In this document: positions 12,710 through 21,540 of the stretch, piece after piece
Numbering within the stretch: the first letter of the stretch is position 1
Layout: each line of letters starts with the position of its first letter
NCBI GenBank assembly: GCA_963931865.1
Contig: OZ007507.1
Coordinates: 11,756,932 to 11,820,931, forward strand
Direction: 5' to 3'
DNA from: Axinella damicornis
Lineage: Eukaryota > Porifera > Demospongiae > Axinellida > Axinellidae
Length of the DNA: 64,000 nucleotides
The notes under the pieces: generated by a model
The model's database searches: none
The model's input: only the letters and a program-made list of their open reading frames with translations
Told to the model about the DNA's origin: nothing
Translations under genes and position numbers: made by a program

Positions 12710-14136
12710 GTAGGTAGATAGATAGATAGACAGATAGATAGATAGATAGGGTATATAAACCTGCTAGTGCCTTCCTAGCCTGCATGTTCATACCTTCAGA
12801 GTTTGGTTGATGGTCAGTTAGCTAGTTATAGTACTCGGTATACCTTGGTGACATTTATGGTTTATGTCAGGAGCTTAGGAACTTACCCCGTGCGCTGTTT
12901 GCAGGAACGTTTGATGCACAGACTGTAAGCACAACTCTTTGTACGACTCTAAAGTTGTTTTTTTTTCATTTGTATCTTATACATTGTAATGAAAGGCTGC
13001 ATACCAAGACTAACTACGATGACACTATTATCTCCTACATATTATAACTTTCTTCTTCGTACAGTGTGAGCCGTTCGACTGTAATCTCGGCACCCAGACT
13101 AGGAGCGTAGTGTGCAGGAGTACCCGTGACAACCGTGTCCTCCCGGACAGTGAGTGCCTCCAGAATGCATCTCGTCCAGCCACAACATTGCAGTGCACTG
13201 GACCTTGTTTCCTTAATCCTACCTGGAGAGCCTTCCCTTGGGCTCCTGTGAGTGGTTGGACTTCAAATCATCCGAATAAGCTAAGCATGTAGCCACCTTG
13301 TTTCATTAAGAGAGGCTTCCTTGTGAGTGTTTGGAATTACACGTACAACCGGCTAGAGTGAAAATTTAATCATCAAATCATCCAACAAAGCACCTTGTTT
13401 CATTAACCCTGCCTGGAGAGCCATCCCTTGGGGACCTGAGATTATAATCAGCTAAAGTGAAAATCGTCTGAGTAAGTGGTGGTGGGTGGCTTCTCAGTTG
13501 GCTCCTGCTTAGAAGGTCCTCCCCTTCCTTGGGGCCGCAGTCTACTTGTGTGCTGTTGACACAAATGAGAGGGGAGGAATTTGAAACTTCTAATCTCCTT
13601 GGTGATTTTTGTCCATCTGCTTACATTTCTTTGTCTGCAGTGCTCAAAAGGCTGTGGTGGAGGATACCGCAAGCGTGAAGTGGTCTGTCACGTACCCCGT
13701 ACTGGTGTGGTGCTCCCAGACAGCGAGTGCCTTGAAACTAGGCCAAGGCGCTTTGAGTTCTGTCCCAACACATGTCAGTGTCCATACTGTGTGCAAGTGT
13801 GTGTGTGTATATGTGTGTGTGTGTGCATGTGTGTGTGCACGCGGGTGCACATGCGTGCTTGTGTGTGTGTGTAAGTTCAAGGGCGGGTGTGTGTAAGTGT
13901 ACATTTTTGGGTAGTAAGTTGAGAGGAGGGGTATATGTGAGTGTATGTGCCTTGTGTAATCATATGTGTAGGTGTTCTGCTCACCTTTGACCCCACCCCT
14001 TCCATACCCTCTGGCAGGCTGTGTGAAAGATGACTACCCCTCTGTGTGCAGCTTTGCTGGAACTGCAAGCTGTGGTATGAATTCCTTCCAGCAGGCTTGT
14101 TGCTGGACATGTCAGCAGAGAGATGGTCCCCATTGA
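1338..14136 (+). CDS. ADAMTS-like (punctin/papilin-type) secreted Ig-TSP1-PLAC protein, 3' part
   Basis: Exons read directly: 1338-1829, 4270-4545, 5662-5740, 6144-6406, 7809-8028, 11634-11764, 12555-12595, 13065-13247, 13641-13773 and 14018-14136 (TGA stop at 14134). All junctions are AG...GT and phases match throughout (1-1, 1-1, 1-2, 2-1, 1-2, 2-1, 1-0, 0-0, 0-1, 1-stop). The product has four Ig domains: one in exon 1, one in exon 2, one split over exons 3-4 and one over exons 5-6, each with the Cys...Trp...Y.C pattern or close to it. Two Cys-rich TSP1 modules follow ([21 protein letters not shown] and [20 protein letters not shown]). The end is a PLAC-like module with spaced cysteines ([18 protein letters not shown]). 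Family knowledge: Ig-TSP1-PLAC C-termini occur in ADAMTSL1/3 and papilin, secreted matrix proteins without protease activity. The N-terminus lies outside the window, so a catalytic ADAMTS domain upstream cannot be excluded. Confidence 0.82.
1865..2043. mobile_element. 179-bp foldback element (MITE-like)
   Basis: The two ends are inverted copies: ATTGTTGGACTTCACACGG at the left and its complement at the right. The match continues inward through the GATCAGACTGTG/CACAGTCTGATC segments, which occur a third time inside. It lies 35 bp after the donor of the 1338-1829 exon. No clear target-site duplication was seen. Confidence 0.7.
2104..2275. repeat. 23-bp minisatellite
   Basis: Direct tandem array of about seven copies with unit AGAGCATATACAGAGTAGTAC plus AC. 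It runs straight into the related 19-bp array that follows, so the two probably share an origin. Confidence 0.85.
2276..3735. repeat. 19/21-bp minisatellite, about 1.4 kb
   Basis: Tandem array of GTGTGCAGAGCAGCATACA (19 bp). Some units carry an extra GA (21 bp, ACAGAGTGTG) or a TA variant (CATACATAGTGTG). The last 100 bp degrade to TACAGAGTGTACAGAG units. It sits in the intron between 1829 and 4270. A 19-bp unit without stop codons keeps several frames open on both strands, so the long Cys-rich ORFs here are not genes. Confidence 0.95.
3736..4269. other. Intron remainder, nothing recognised
   Basis: About 530 bp of the same intron. Reading frames of 100-130 codons exist but show no recognisable motif and do not fit the phase-1 junction at 4270. 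Confidence 0.5.
4628..5256. mobile_element. Non-autonomous TIR DNA transposon (about 629 bp)
   Basis: The left end (TAGGAGTCAAATTAAAGTTC...) and right end (...GAACTTTAATTTGACTCCTA) are inverted repeats of about 37 bp with one or two mismatches. There is no transposase frame inside. It lies in the intron between the 4270-4545 and 5662-5740 exons, directly after a TG-rich tract (4552-4627). Confidence 0.85.
5873..6055. repeat. 18-bp minisatellite
   Basis: About ten direct copies of CCCCACTCCCAAGCTGTC, with CCCCATCCCCAAGCTGTC variants. It fills nearly half of the 403-bp intron between 5740 and 6144. Confidence 0.95.
6407..7269. other. Intron DNA without recognised features
   Basis: Left part of the intron between the 6144-6406 and 7809-8028 exons. 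I see no conserved coding frame, RNA gene or repeat in it. Confidence 0.5.
7270..7728. mobile_element. TIR element (about 460 bp)
   Basis: The ends ACAGCCCATTTACACTA and TAGTGTAAACGGGCTGT are inverted. Internal GTTTACACTACG and GTGTTTACATTACGAG motifs repeat the terminal theme. No coding frame of a transposase is present. No clear target-site duplication. Confidence 0.7.
9296..9898. mobile_element. TIR element with TTTGGCGA-rich ends (about 600 bp)
   Basis: Left end TACCGTATACCGGGACATTT and the right end, read in complement TACCATATATACCGGGAAAT, align. The match continues through TTTGGCGGCCATTAAATTTG versus TTTGGCAACCGTTTTAATTTG. The motif TTTGGCGA recurs several times near both ends. Confidence 0.8.
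10160..10640. mobile_element. Dispersed repeat, copy 1 (inverted relative to 37969-38476)
   Basis: Begins CACTCCTGGAGGGGAAAA and shares blocks with the complement of 37969-38476: GTGCCGCGTAAATAAATA-like end, TGTGATCGCTATCATGCACT, CAATTGGAATGAGCTGCAA-like segment, and CTAGCTTGCGC. The two are divergent members of one family. Confidence 0.6.
10717..11570. mobile_element. TIR element with repeated AATTATCGGCAC motifs (about 850 bp)
   Basis: Left end TGTAGCGTAATCCACCAATT and right end, in complement CATAGCGTAAACCACCAATT, are inverted. The motif AATTATCGGCAC or its complement occurs at least five times inside (about 10910, 10970, 11508, 11532 and the ends). Confidence 0.75.
11765..12554. other. 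Intron, nothing recognised
   Basis: The 790-bp intron before the first TSP1 exon. I see no gene or repeat that I can name. Confidence 0.5.
12616..12752. repeat. GATA microsatellite
   Basis: Interrupted (GATA)n with GGTA variants in the intron after the 12555-12595 exon. Confidence 0.95.
13796..13874. repeat. TG-rich microsatellite
   Basis: Interrupted (TG)n in the last intron of the ADAMTS-like gene. Confidence 0.9.
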
Positions 14137-16720
14137 CCACACCCACATCTTCATCATGAACACAACATTAATGTAGTTGTTAGTGAAGACTCAACATATG
14201 GTGGTAAAGTGTTGGACATGACGCACGCCTGCGTTGTGTAATAGGTACTGGATTGATCACCATTAAATTTTTTTTGTATTCTGTTCTGTGAACTGTAGAT
14301 GCATGACTTGGCATGCATGCTATTAGTTTTGTAGATCAAGTTCTTGTGGAAGTATTTGGACATAATCTTTAATGTGAATTTCTGCAACAAAGGACATATG
14401 ACATGAATGAAAGTCTAGCCTTGATGCCAATGGCATTAATTGCCAATGGCAATATTTTTTTGGTGGGAATGGCACCACCACAGTTTCACAAAGAAGTTCC
14501 ACATTGTTCCCTGAAAGGAAATGTTTAGGGAAACGTACATTCAACCAAGTTTCTGTTGTAGAAATCTGTCAAAATATCCATAGATAATGTCGATGAAATC
14601 TGGCATTAAATTGGTCTGCTGTAGTGTATATTATACTGAAACTAAAATTTGTTGTATATATAGTAAGCACATTTTTATCGTGACTAAAACAAAATCATGT
14701 CTGTTGATTAGCTAGGTAGCTATTACCTAAATCACAACCAAGTTAACCCTTTCAATATTTAGTACATCCAATAAGAGTAAAGCATTAATTTTCTGAAACA
14801 TCCATCCTCTGCATGTGACTCCAAAATACCTTTCAAATTCAACTGATTGAGAGATGGCTTATTTTCCCGGTATTGTAGCTACATGTGGGTTGGGTAGGCG
14901 TGTGTGTGTTGTCATGGCCATCTAAGAATGTTTGCTTAGCTGCAGTTGAAATGTTGTTCATTCCCTGGCTTGTTTAGTTTCAATTTAAAGTACTTTCCCA
15001 TAATTATCATGACTATGCATCCCATATTCTTGTGGGCTGGCTTGGTATTGTGGCCAGGGATGAGTAGATCATAGAATAAAGTGGATTGTCTTTCTCTCAA
15101 ACTGGAGCTTGAGCTATAGGAGTAAGAGTTCCACTGCGAACCAGGTGAGCCACCTGCATGATTGTTTGTAATAGCTGGCGGTGTGTATAGCTCTATAAGC
15201 TAGTATTGACAGTACATGCATCTGCTAACAATGACTATAGTGAAACTGTTTACCAACAGCATGACTCGCTGCTAGCGCCTCCTGTAGCTCAGCAAATGTT
15301 CTGCTGCTTGTGCTACTTATCTAAGATGGCTGATGAAGGCATTAGCCTCATTCTAAGTGGTCTGAGAATGAGGCATTACTCATGTGCAATATCTCCAGAC
15401 CTCATGATCATGAACTGGTGGTTCACACATGTGCATACACATCCTGTGGCACCAGAACCTGCCTGCAGCTGCATAGGAAAACCGTTCTAACTATACATAA
15501 ATGGGATTAGATGATCATGACCATTAGCTACTAATGATTCACAAACCATGCAAGTAGCTATTCCTACCTATGTATACATAGCTATGTATAGCTAATTATT
15601 GCTGCCAGCCCCATGCAGTTGTCACACTCTAAATTCCAGGACATTAATTTTTGTAGAGGGTCTTCTATGATCACATAAACATAGATATACTTAGAGGCTT
15701 GGGGAACTCCTCTATAATTATACATTCAAACTTTCAATTTCACCCCTTGCATTTGTAGTTGGTGGATTTCTCCCAAGGGCTTCTAAAGAATCCTCCAAGT
15801 GTCAAGCTATAGCCTTATAAACCTCTTGATGTCAATGGTTGGAAGACCCTCTACATGATTTTGAAAATGCAAGGCAGTCTTTGGAGAACCCAGAATTCGG
15901 ATTCCCAATTTCTACCCAAGGGCTTCTAGCTAGATCACATAGTGTCAAGCAATGAAGCATAATTATACAGACCTATTCATCCTTTTATGCAACGTCAAGC
16001 GCTAATATACCAACAACTGTTTGGGAAGATGAAAGGACGTCCATCAAGGGTTAAGGGTTTGGGTTGCAGATTTATATCATTAGCAATGTGATCCAACTAC
16101 ACACCTTCTGGCCATAATAATAGCCAGAACCTTCTTTATATACCAACCATAAGAAACAACTTAAGGAAGCAAAAACCCTATAATAAAGTAGAACGCCTAT
16201 AAAGCCCCAATAGAAGGCTTATGGGAGCTCATGACAGCTTTTGCAGTCATTGGTTGGTAAAGACCTATATGCCCAGGGATTAAGCAAACGTGCAGTATTG
16301 GTTCAAATTTGAGGGCATCACGCAGGTCTATCTAGCTACTCTGAGTTCTCCGGTTCAGGGTATTAGGTTAATTGGTTTGGGCCCCCAGAGGCACTCCTGC
16401 AGTGCGTAAAACTGAAAATAACAGTTCTTCAGTGTTTATTGCTTATGTACAGCACCATAAACAACAACAGACTATCTAAGGCAGCATAGTTGGTCATACC
16501 ATAACCAGCTATAGTGTATACAGGAAGTTATACTGAACTGCTGACCAAACAGGGCCTAAAATTTCAATTTCCCACTAGCAACTGTCCATTGTTAGTTTAT
16601 AGTTTTTCATACCCTTGTACATACCATTTTAGGCCCTGTGACTCACTCAATCATGCAAGTCTGTTTTGTTTCACACAAACAGGACTTCCTTGAGGTCGTA
16701 TACCAGCAGTGACAGAAACC
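14137..16720. other. 3' UTR and intergenic DNA
   Basis: About 2.6 kb between the ADAMTS-like stop codon and the next start. An ATTAAA at 14262-14267 could serve as the polyadenylation signal. No further gene or repeat array was recognised. Just before the next ATG, a pyrimidine-rich stretch ending ACAAACAG (to 16682) could be the 3' splice site of a 5' UTR intron. Confidence 0.5.
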
Positions 16721-19700
16721 ATGCTTCACGTCGTCTCTCTCCTCAGCCTGATGTTGTCACTGCCTCTCAATGATGCATGCATGCATCTTGAGATAACTGT
16801 CCCTCAGTGCTCACCTGAGAATTACACCACATGCAACAACCTGGACAATGCTCTGAAACAGGCTCAATCAACAAACAGCAACGTTGCAGTACGTATACCC
16901 CCTGGTCACTACCCCCTCACTGGTAGCCATCAGTTTCGCAACAAGTCAGGGATTTCATTGATAGGATCAGGCAAAGACTCAACTATTCTGAAATGTTACG
17001 GGTCCTACAGTGGAATTGCATTCAAGAGCTCAAGCCAGATAGAAGTCCACAACCTCTCAATGGTAGATTGTGGAGCAAAGCACATCAGCACCAGCAGAGA
17101 GATCCACAACTGTACAGCATTCTTTCCATTCCAGGTGGCTCTGTATTTTGAATTTTGTGAGCATGTCACTGTGTCTGGTGTTGTGATTCTTCATTCCAAT
17201 GGAACGGGACTAGCATTTCTCAATACCGTGGGTTGGAACCAGATTTCGAATTCTCGATTTTGTGGTGGCAAAGTTAATCATAATAAACAGATCCCAGGGG
17301 GAGGAGGGCTCTATGTAGAGTTTGCAAACAATGTCCCATGGAGTACAAATGCAGCCAGTGACACAAACATCCATGTGTCAGAAGCAACATACCATGTTTC
17401 CAGCTGTCAATTTCAGGAGAACCAGGCAACACCCGGCAACGTTAACACCAAAGTAACCAAGTACCTAGCGGCCCAGTACTGCAGTGACACGTGCAGTGAT
17501 CATTTCTTGTTTGGAAAGGGTGGTGGGATGGCAGTGCATCTCAATGGCAATGCAAGTAGAAACAACATCACGATTCGTGAATCCAATTTTACAGGAAATT
17601 CCGCTGAACGTGGAGGTGGACTGATTGTTGGTTTCGGGGGCAACAGTACCAGTAACAAAGTGGAGATCATTTCAAATACTTTTGAAATGAACAACTGCTT
17701 TGAGGAGCCACACCCTGCAAGCCGATTCTCTACTGGGGGTGGGGCCAAAATTGATTTTGAATCCAAATTTCACAACAATCAGGCAATTATCAACAAATGC
17801 AGTTTCAAGAACAATTCTGCCTATTGGGGTGGGGCACTCTCTATATACTCTACAACTATATTGCACATGGATATATCTACAAGAGACACATTGAATATCA
17901 CCAATTGCCATTTTGAGAAAAACACTGCCAGAATTGGAGCTGCTGTCGACATGTATTGCCGACCTGCCAACAATGTTGCTTCTAGGGAATGCTCAATAGC
18001 CCCAGAAATTGTCAACTGTACCTTTGTAAACAATGGCGGTTTGTATACCTACCTAGATGGCTGTAGTGGTGCGACATTGGCGACAGTGAACCTAGATCAT
18101 CTTCTAGCAATCTTCAGGGACAACATCACCTTCTATCAAAATGAGGGAACAGCTTTGTATATGCGGGAGACAGTTGTCAAAGTCAAACCATCTGCCTTCG
18201 TGAACTTCACAAGAAACACTGGCAGGAATGGAGGAGGGATTGCTTTCATAGGAAAGTCATGGATGGTATTAACTGAGAAGACAAGTGTCATATTTCATAG
18301 CAACGCTGTTACAGGAAGGGGTGGGGCTATATATGCCACACAGCTATTGGATACCTATTCAGCCTATTCCTATTCTTGTTTCTTTCGCTACATAAAACCA
18401 CATCTACATCCAGATTGCTGGAATGCAAAACTATACTTCAGTAATAACACTGAGTTTGTTCTAGGTCGTAAAAAGCACCAGAATTCGATCTATGCCAGCT
18501 CCATACTTCCCTGCATATGGCCATCCGGCGAAGACTCCAATATTACAACGGACATTGACGCGACCTTCTGCCAGTGGGAAAGCTGGATATTTGACAATGA
18601 AAGCAACTGTACTGCTGACATCTTGACATCCGCAGGCTACTTTGGACAGCAGGAATACAACATAAGTGTCTATGCTGGGCTAAAGCATCCCTTAGGTATT
18701 CAGGTGTTTGACGACCTCCATCAGCTAGTCACACACGAGACTCTGTTCTCCATTTCTAGCAAATCAGATTCACAGCTGAAGAGCACCATAAACAGCCACA
18801 ATAAGATTACTGTGCATGGGAATCCCAATACATCCTCATCCATTTTACTTCAGACAACTGGCAGTCGAACAGTCTACAGTAAAGTCAACATCGACTTCCT
18901 TCCCTGCCCACCTGGTTTACTGAACCAGTCAATGAGCTGTACGTGCAATGGACCCAGCTTTAGGGGGTCTGTGATTTGTAGACGGGACTTAAAGAATGAT
19001 TCATCAACTGCAATATTTTTGGGCTACTGCATCAGTTATAGTGATGTAAAAGTCAATGGGATCCTATCCAAGCAGGTCATAGTATCAAGATGCCCTTTCC
19101 ATGCTGGCTTCCAAATACATCTAGGTCTTCCGTACGTTCCTCTGCCCAACAATGTAAGTGAACTGGACAAAGTGTTCTGCAAGGAACATCGCAGAACGGA
19201 GAAACTCTGCAGCATTTGCGCTGATGGCAAGGAGGGTGTTTCTGTATTCTCAACCACATACAATTGCATCGAGTGCACTAAGCCTGTCACAAGCTGGCTT
19301 AAATTCTTTGCAGTTACGTTTCTCCCACTCACCATTTTCTTTATTATTGTGGTCGTATTTCAAGTTGGTGTGACATCCGCCCAAGTAAATGGATACATCT
19401 TCTTCAGCCAGATCATCACTATTCCGCTTGAGGTTCTGATCTTACAATCAGGATGGGCATTGGTACTAGAGAGTGATGTCGGCAAACACGCACTTTCAAA
19501 CGTGCTGCTGTTCCCATATAGCGTCTGGAGTCTAGACTTTTTCCGTATCTTCCAGGCTAGCAATCTTTGTCTCAGCAAATCAATGCGAATCATGCATGTG
19601 CTAGCACTGCAATACATCCCAGCCTTCTATCCACTGTTTTTGGTGCTCATTTCATACATACTGATAGAACTCCACGCCAGGAATTGCCGTCCAGTTGTGT

Positions 19701-20740
19701 GGTTGTGGAAACCCTTCTGCTTTCGCTGCATACGATTTCGAAGGAACTGGGAGGCTAAGACTTCCATTGTTGACGCTTTTGCCACATTCCTCCTCCTGTC
19801 GTACTCAAAGATTCTCATAGTCTCCATCTCCCTCCTAACACCTTCAGAGGTTTACTTAAGCGATGACAGAACCGTCGGGAAGATCCTGAATTATGACCCT
19901 AGCGTGGAGTTCTTCCAGGAGGAACACTTGCCATTTGCAGTACTTGCTCTGTTCCTCTTGGCCACATTTGGCGCACTTCCACCATTGCTACTTCTGCTGT
20001 ATCCAAGCCACACCTTCCAAAATTTCCTCGACTACTTTCACCTGCGATCCCATGGTTTACAAACGTTTGTCGATGCCTTCCAAGGGTGCTATAGGAATGG
20101 GGCGGATGGGGGGCCTGAACGGAGGTATTTTGCAGGGATCTACTTCGTATTTCGGATTATTGTGTTCTTGGTCTTTACCGTCATTGGTAACCTTATGATT
20201 CTTTTTATGGTACTCGTAGTGACTTACATTGCGTTCATCCTTATCTTTGTCATTCTTCGTCCCTACAAGAACGATCTATACAACACTCTTGATACAGTCT
20301 TCATTTCCATCCTTGCAGTCACATCTGTCGTGAACACATACCTGTACACCCACCTGCTTCAATACCACACCGTACCGAAATATACATGGTACTTTGCCTA
20401 TTCTCTGCTGCATGTCCCAAATGTTTACATGGCAGGCTACATCTTGTACTGGTTCTGCATTCGCTCAAGGTGTGTTCGTACCCACTGCATCTCAAAACTG
20501 CACCACCAAGATCAAAACAGGGATGTTTCAGACAATTGGACACTTGCGAGCCAGGCATCTCGCATTTCCAACCGAGGTCTGCCTTGCGTGTCTAGCTTCC
20601 CAGATCGAATTGAGAACCCCCATCGCTATGTTGACCTCTCAAGCTCAGATAACGATGGACAAAGGAGCGATTTGCTCAATGAAAATGAAAATGCTCCTCT
20701 TCGGGAAGATCGGAGACGGAACTATGGTAGTGTGCCCTGA
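16721..20740 (+). CDS. Beta-helix ectodomain multi-pass membrane protein, single exon
   Basis: I use the ATG at 16721 because it is the first ATG and starts a signal-peptide-like stretch (MLHVVSLLSLMLSLPLNDAC); the frame is open slightly upstream without another ATG. The product has 1339 residues. Residues about 25-650 look like a right-handed parallel beta-helix (pectin-lyase fold), with recurring N.F..N.A..GGG motifs such as GGGLYVEF, GKGGGMAV, ERGGGLIV, YWGGALSI, NGGGIAFI and GRGGAIYA, reminiscent of polymorphic-outer-membrane-type repeats, and many N-glycosylation sequons. A Cys-rich juxtamembrane stretch follows (SCTCNGPSF, LCSICADGKEG, YNCIECTKP; about 730-855). About nine hydrophobic segments lie between 857 and 1250, and the last 90 residues are polar and probably cytosolic. 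Function unknown; a receptor or channel-like role is only inference. The lack of introns contrasts with the neighbours. Confidence 0.85.
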   Translation: MLHVVSLLSLMLSLPLNDACMHLEITVPQCSPENYTTCNNLDNALKQAQSTNSNVAVRIPPGHYPLTGSHQFRNKSGISLIGSGKDSTILKCYGSYSGIAFKSSSQIEVHNLSMVDCGAKHISTSREIHNCTAFFPFQVALYFEFCEHVTVSGVVILHSNGTGLAFLNTVGWNQISNSRFCGGKVNHNKQIPGGGGLYVEFANNVPWSTNAASDTNIHVSEATYHVSSCQFQENQATPGNVNTKVTKYLAAQYCSDTCSDHFLFGKGGGMAVHLNGNASRNNITIRESNFTGNSAERGGGLIVGFGGNSTSNKVEIISNTFEMNNCFEEPHPASRFSTGGGAKIDFESKFHNNQAIINKCSFKNNSAYWGGALSIYSTTILHMDISTRDTLNITNCHFEKNTARIGAAVDMYCRPANNVASRECSIAPEIVNCTFVNNGGLYTYLDGCSGATLATVNLDHLLAIFRDNITFYQNEGTALYMRETVVKVKPSAFVNFTRNTGRNGGGIAFIGKSWMVLTEKTSVIFHSNAVTGRGGAIYATQLLDTYSAYSYSCFFRYIKPHLHPDCWNAKLYFSNNTEFVLGRKKHQNSIYASSILPCIWPSGEDSNITTDIDATFCQWESWIFDNESNCTADILTSAGYFGQQEYNISVYAGLKHPLGIQVFDDLHQLVTHETLFSISSKSDSQLKSTINSHNKITVHGNPNTSSSILLQTTGSRTVYSKVNIDFLPCPPGLLNQSMSCTCNGPSFRGSVICRRDLKNDSSTAIFLGYCISYSDVKVNGILSKQVIVSRCPFHAGFQIHLGLPYVPLPNNVSELDKVFCKEHRRTEKLCSICADGKEGVSVFSTTYNCIECTKPVTSWLKFFAVTFLPLTIFFIIVVVFQVGVTSAQVNGYIFFSQIITIPLEVLILQSGWALVLESDVGKHALSNVLLFPYSVWSLDFFRIFQASNLCLSKSMRIMHVLALQYIPAFYPLFLVLISYILIELHARNCRPVVWLWKPFCFRCIRFRRNWEAKTSIVDAFATFLLLSYSKILIVSISLLTPSEVYLSDDRTVGKILNYDPSVEFFQEEHLPFAVLALFLLATFGALPPLLLLLYPSHTFQNFLDYFHLRSHGLQTFVDAFQGCYRNGADGGPERRYFAGIYFVFRIIVFLVFTVIGNLMILFMVLVVTYIAFILIFVILRPYKNDLYNTLDTVFISILAVTSVVNTYLYTHLLQYHTVPKYTWYFAYSLLHVPNVYMAGYILYWFCIRSRCVRTHCISKLHHQDQNRDVSDNWTLASQASRISNRGLPCVSSFPDRIENPHRYVDLSSSDNDGQRSDLLNENENAPLREDRRRNYGSVP

Positions 20741-20901
20741 GAGTCACAAAAGAGACACGTTTGTATCACCCATGGTTGGATAATACATTTTTTGTATACC
20801 CTTGAACCCTTTACCTGCATGATTGCCTCGCTGGCACCATATACATGTAGCTATAGCAACCATGCCAAGAGTATGGGAAAGAGGACACATTTTTTTTGCA
20901 C

Positions 20902-20907
20902 AATAAA
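20902..20907 (+). promoter_or_regulatory. Polyadenylation signal AATAAA
   Basis: Canonical AATAAA about 160 bases after the stop of the beta-helix membrane protein gene. Confidence 0.6.
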
Positions 20908-21386
20908 ACTGCAGTGCTGTTTTTTGTTACATCTGCTATGGAGTGTGAATTATTGTACACCATGTATATATATATATGTCATTACATGCTCAAATCCTCC
21001 AAAATGTACCACCTCATCATTATTGATGGATATTTCCATGCATGTGGAGACAACCAATCGTAGCCTTAAATTTCTGTACATATACAATGTCATCCATGAC
21101 ACGGGGGGGGGGGGGGGGGGGGGAATTGACGTGGAACACCCTAGCTTAGATTCTGGTATCTATAGTAAAATTGGGGATCGAGTGACTACTTCAATTTCAC
21201 TCGTTCAGAACCTCCCTATAGAGGCAGAATAGAATATCCCTAGATAGGAACGTATTCATCTGGGCCATGCAGCAGGCTATGCATTAGTTACTGGTGTTCA
21301 TTGTGATCAATCATGATCTGGTTAGGCGAGGAGAGGGTGAGATGATCATCCATGATAGGCTCGATCGGAGTCCGCTGGCTCCAGCA
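20908..21386. other. Intergenic DNA between convergent genes
   Basis: Separates the plus-strand beta-helix gene from minus-strand UFC1. It holds a G homopolymer at about 21103-21123 and is followed by a hairpin element; otherwise nothing recognised. Confidence 0.5.
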
Positions 21387-21394
21387 TGCAGGCA

Positions 21395-21448
21395 TAGCCT
21401 CGTTCCCTAGTGACAAAAAATGGGCGTGGAGGCCTAGGAACGAGGCTA
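21395..21448. mobile_element. Hairpin MITE (TAGCCTCG family), 54 bp
   Basis: Palindrome TAGCCTCGTTCCCTAG ... CTAGGAACGAGGCTA. The flanks carry the direct repeat TGCAGGCA (21387-21394 and 21449-21456), a target-site duplication. Confidence 0.85.
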
Positions 21449-21540
21449 TGCAGGCATCCAATCCAATCAAAAGGTTTACGTTGGACGGTTGAAGTGTACA
21501 TGATTGTGATAGAAGTACAAAATACGTCGTATCCTCAATT

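Noticed and set aside
20319..20558. SRCR-like Cys-rich ORF on the minus strand
   Set aside because: It is antisense to the membrane part of the beta-helix gene; that frame is clearly the coding one.
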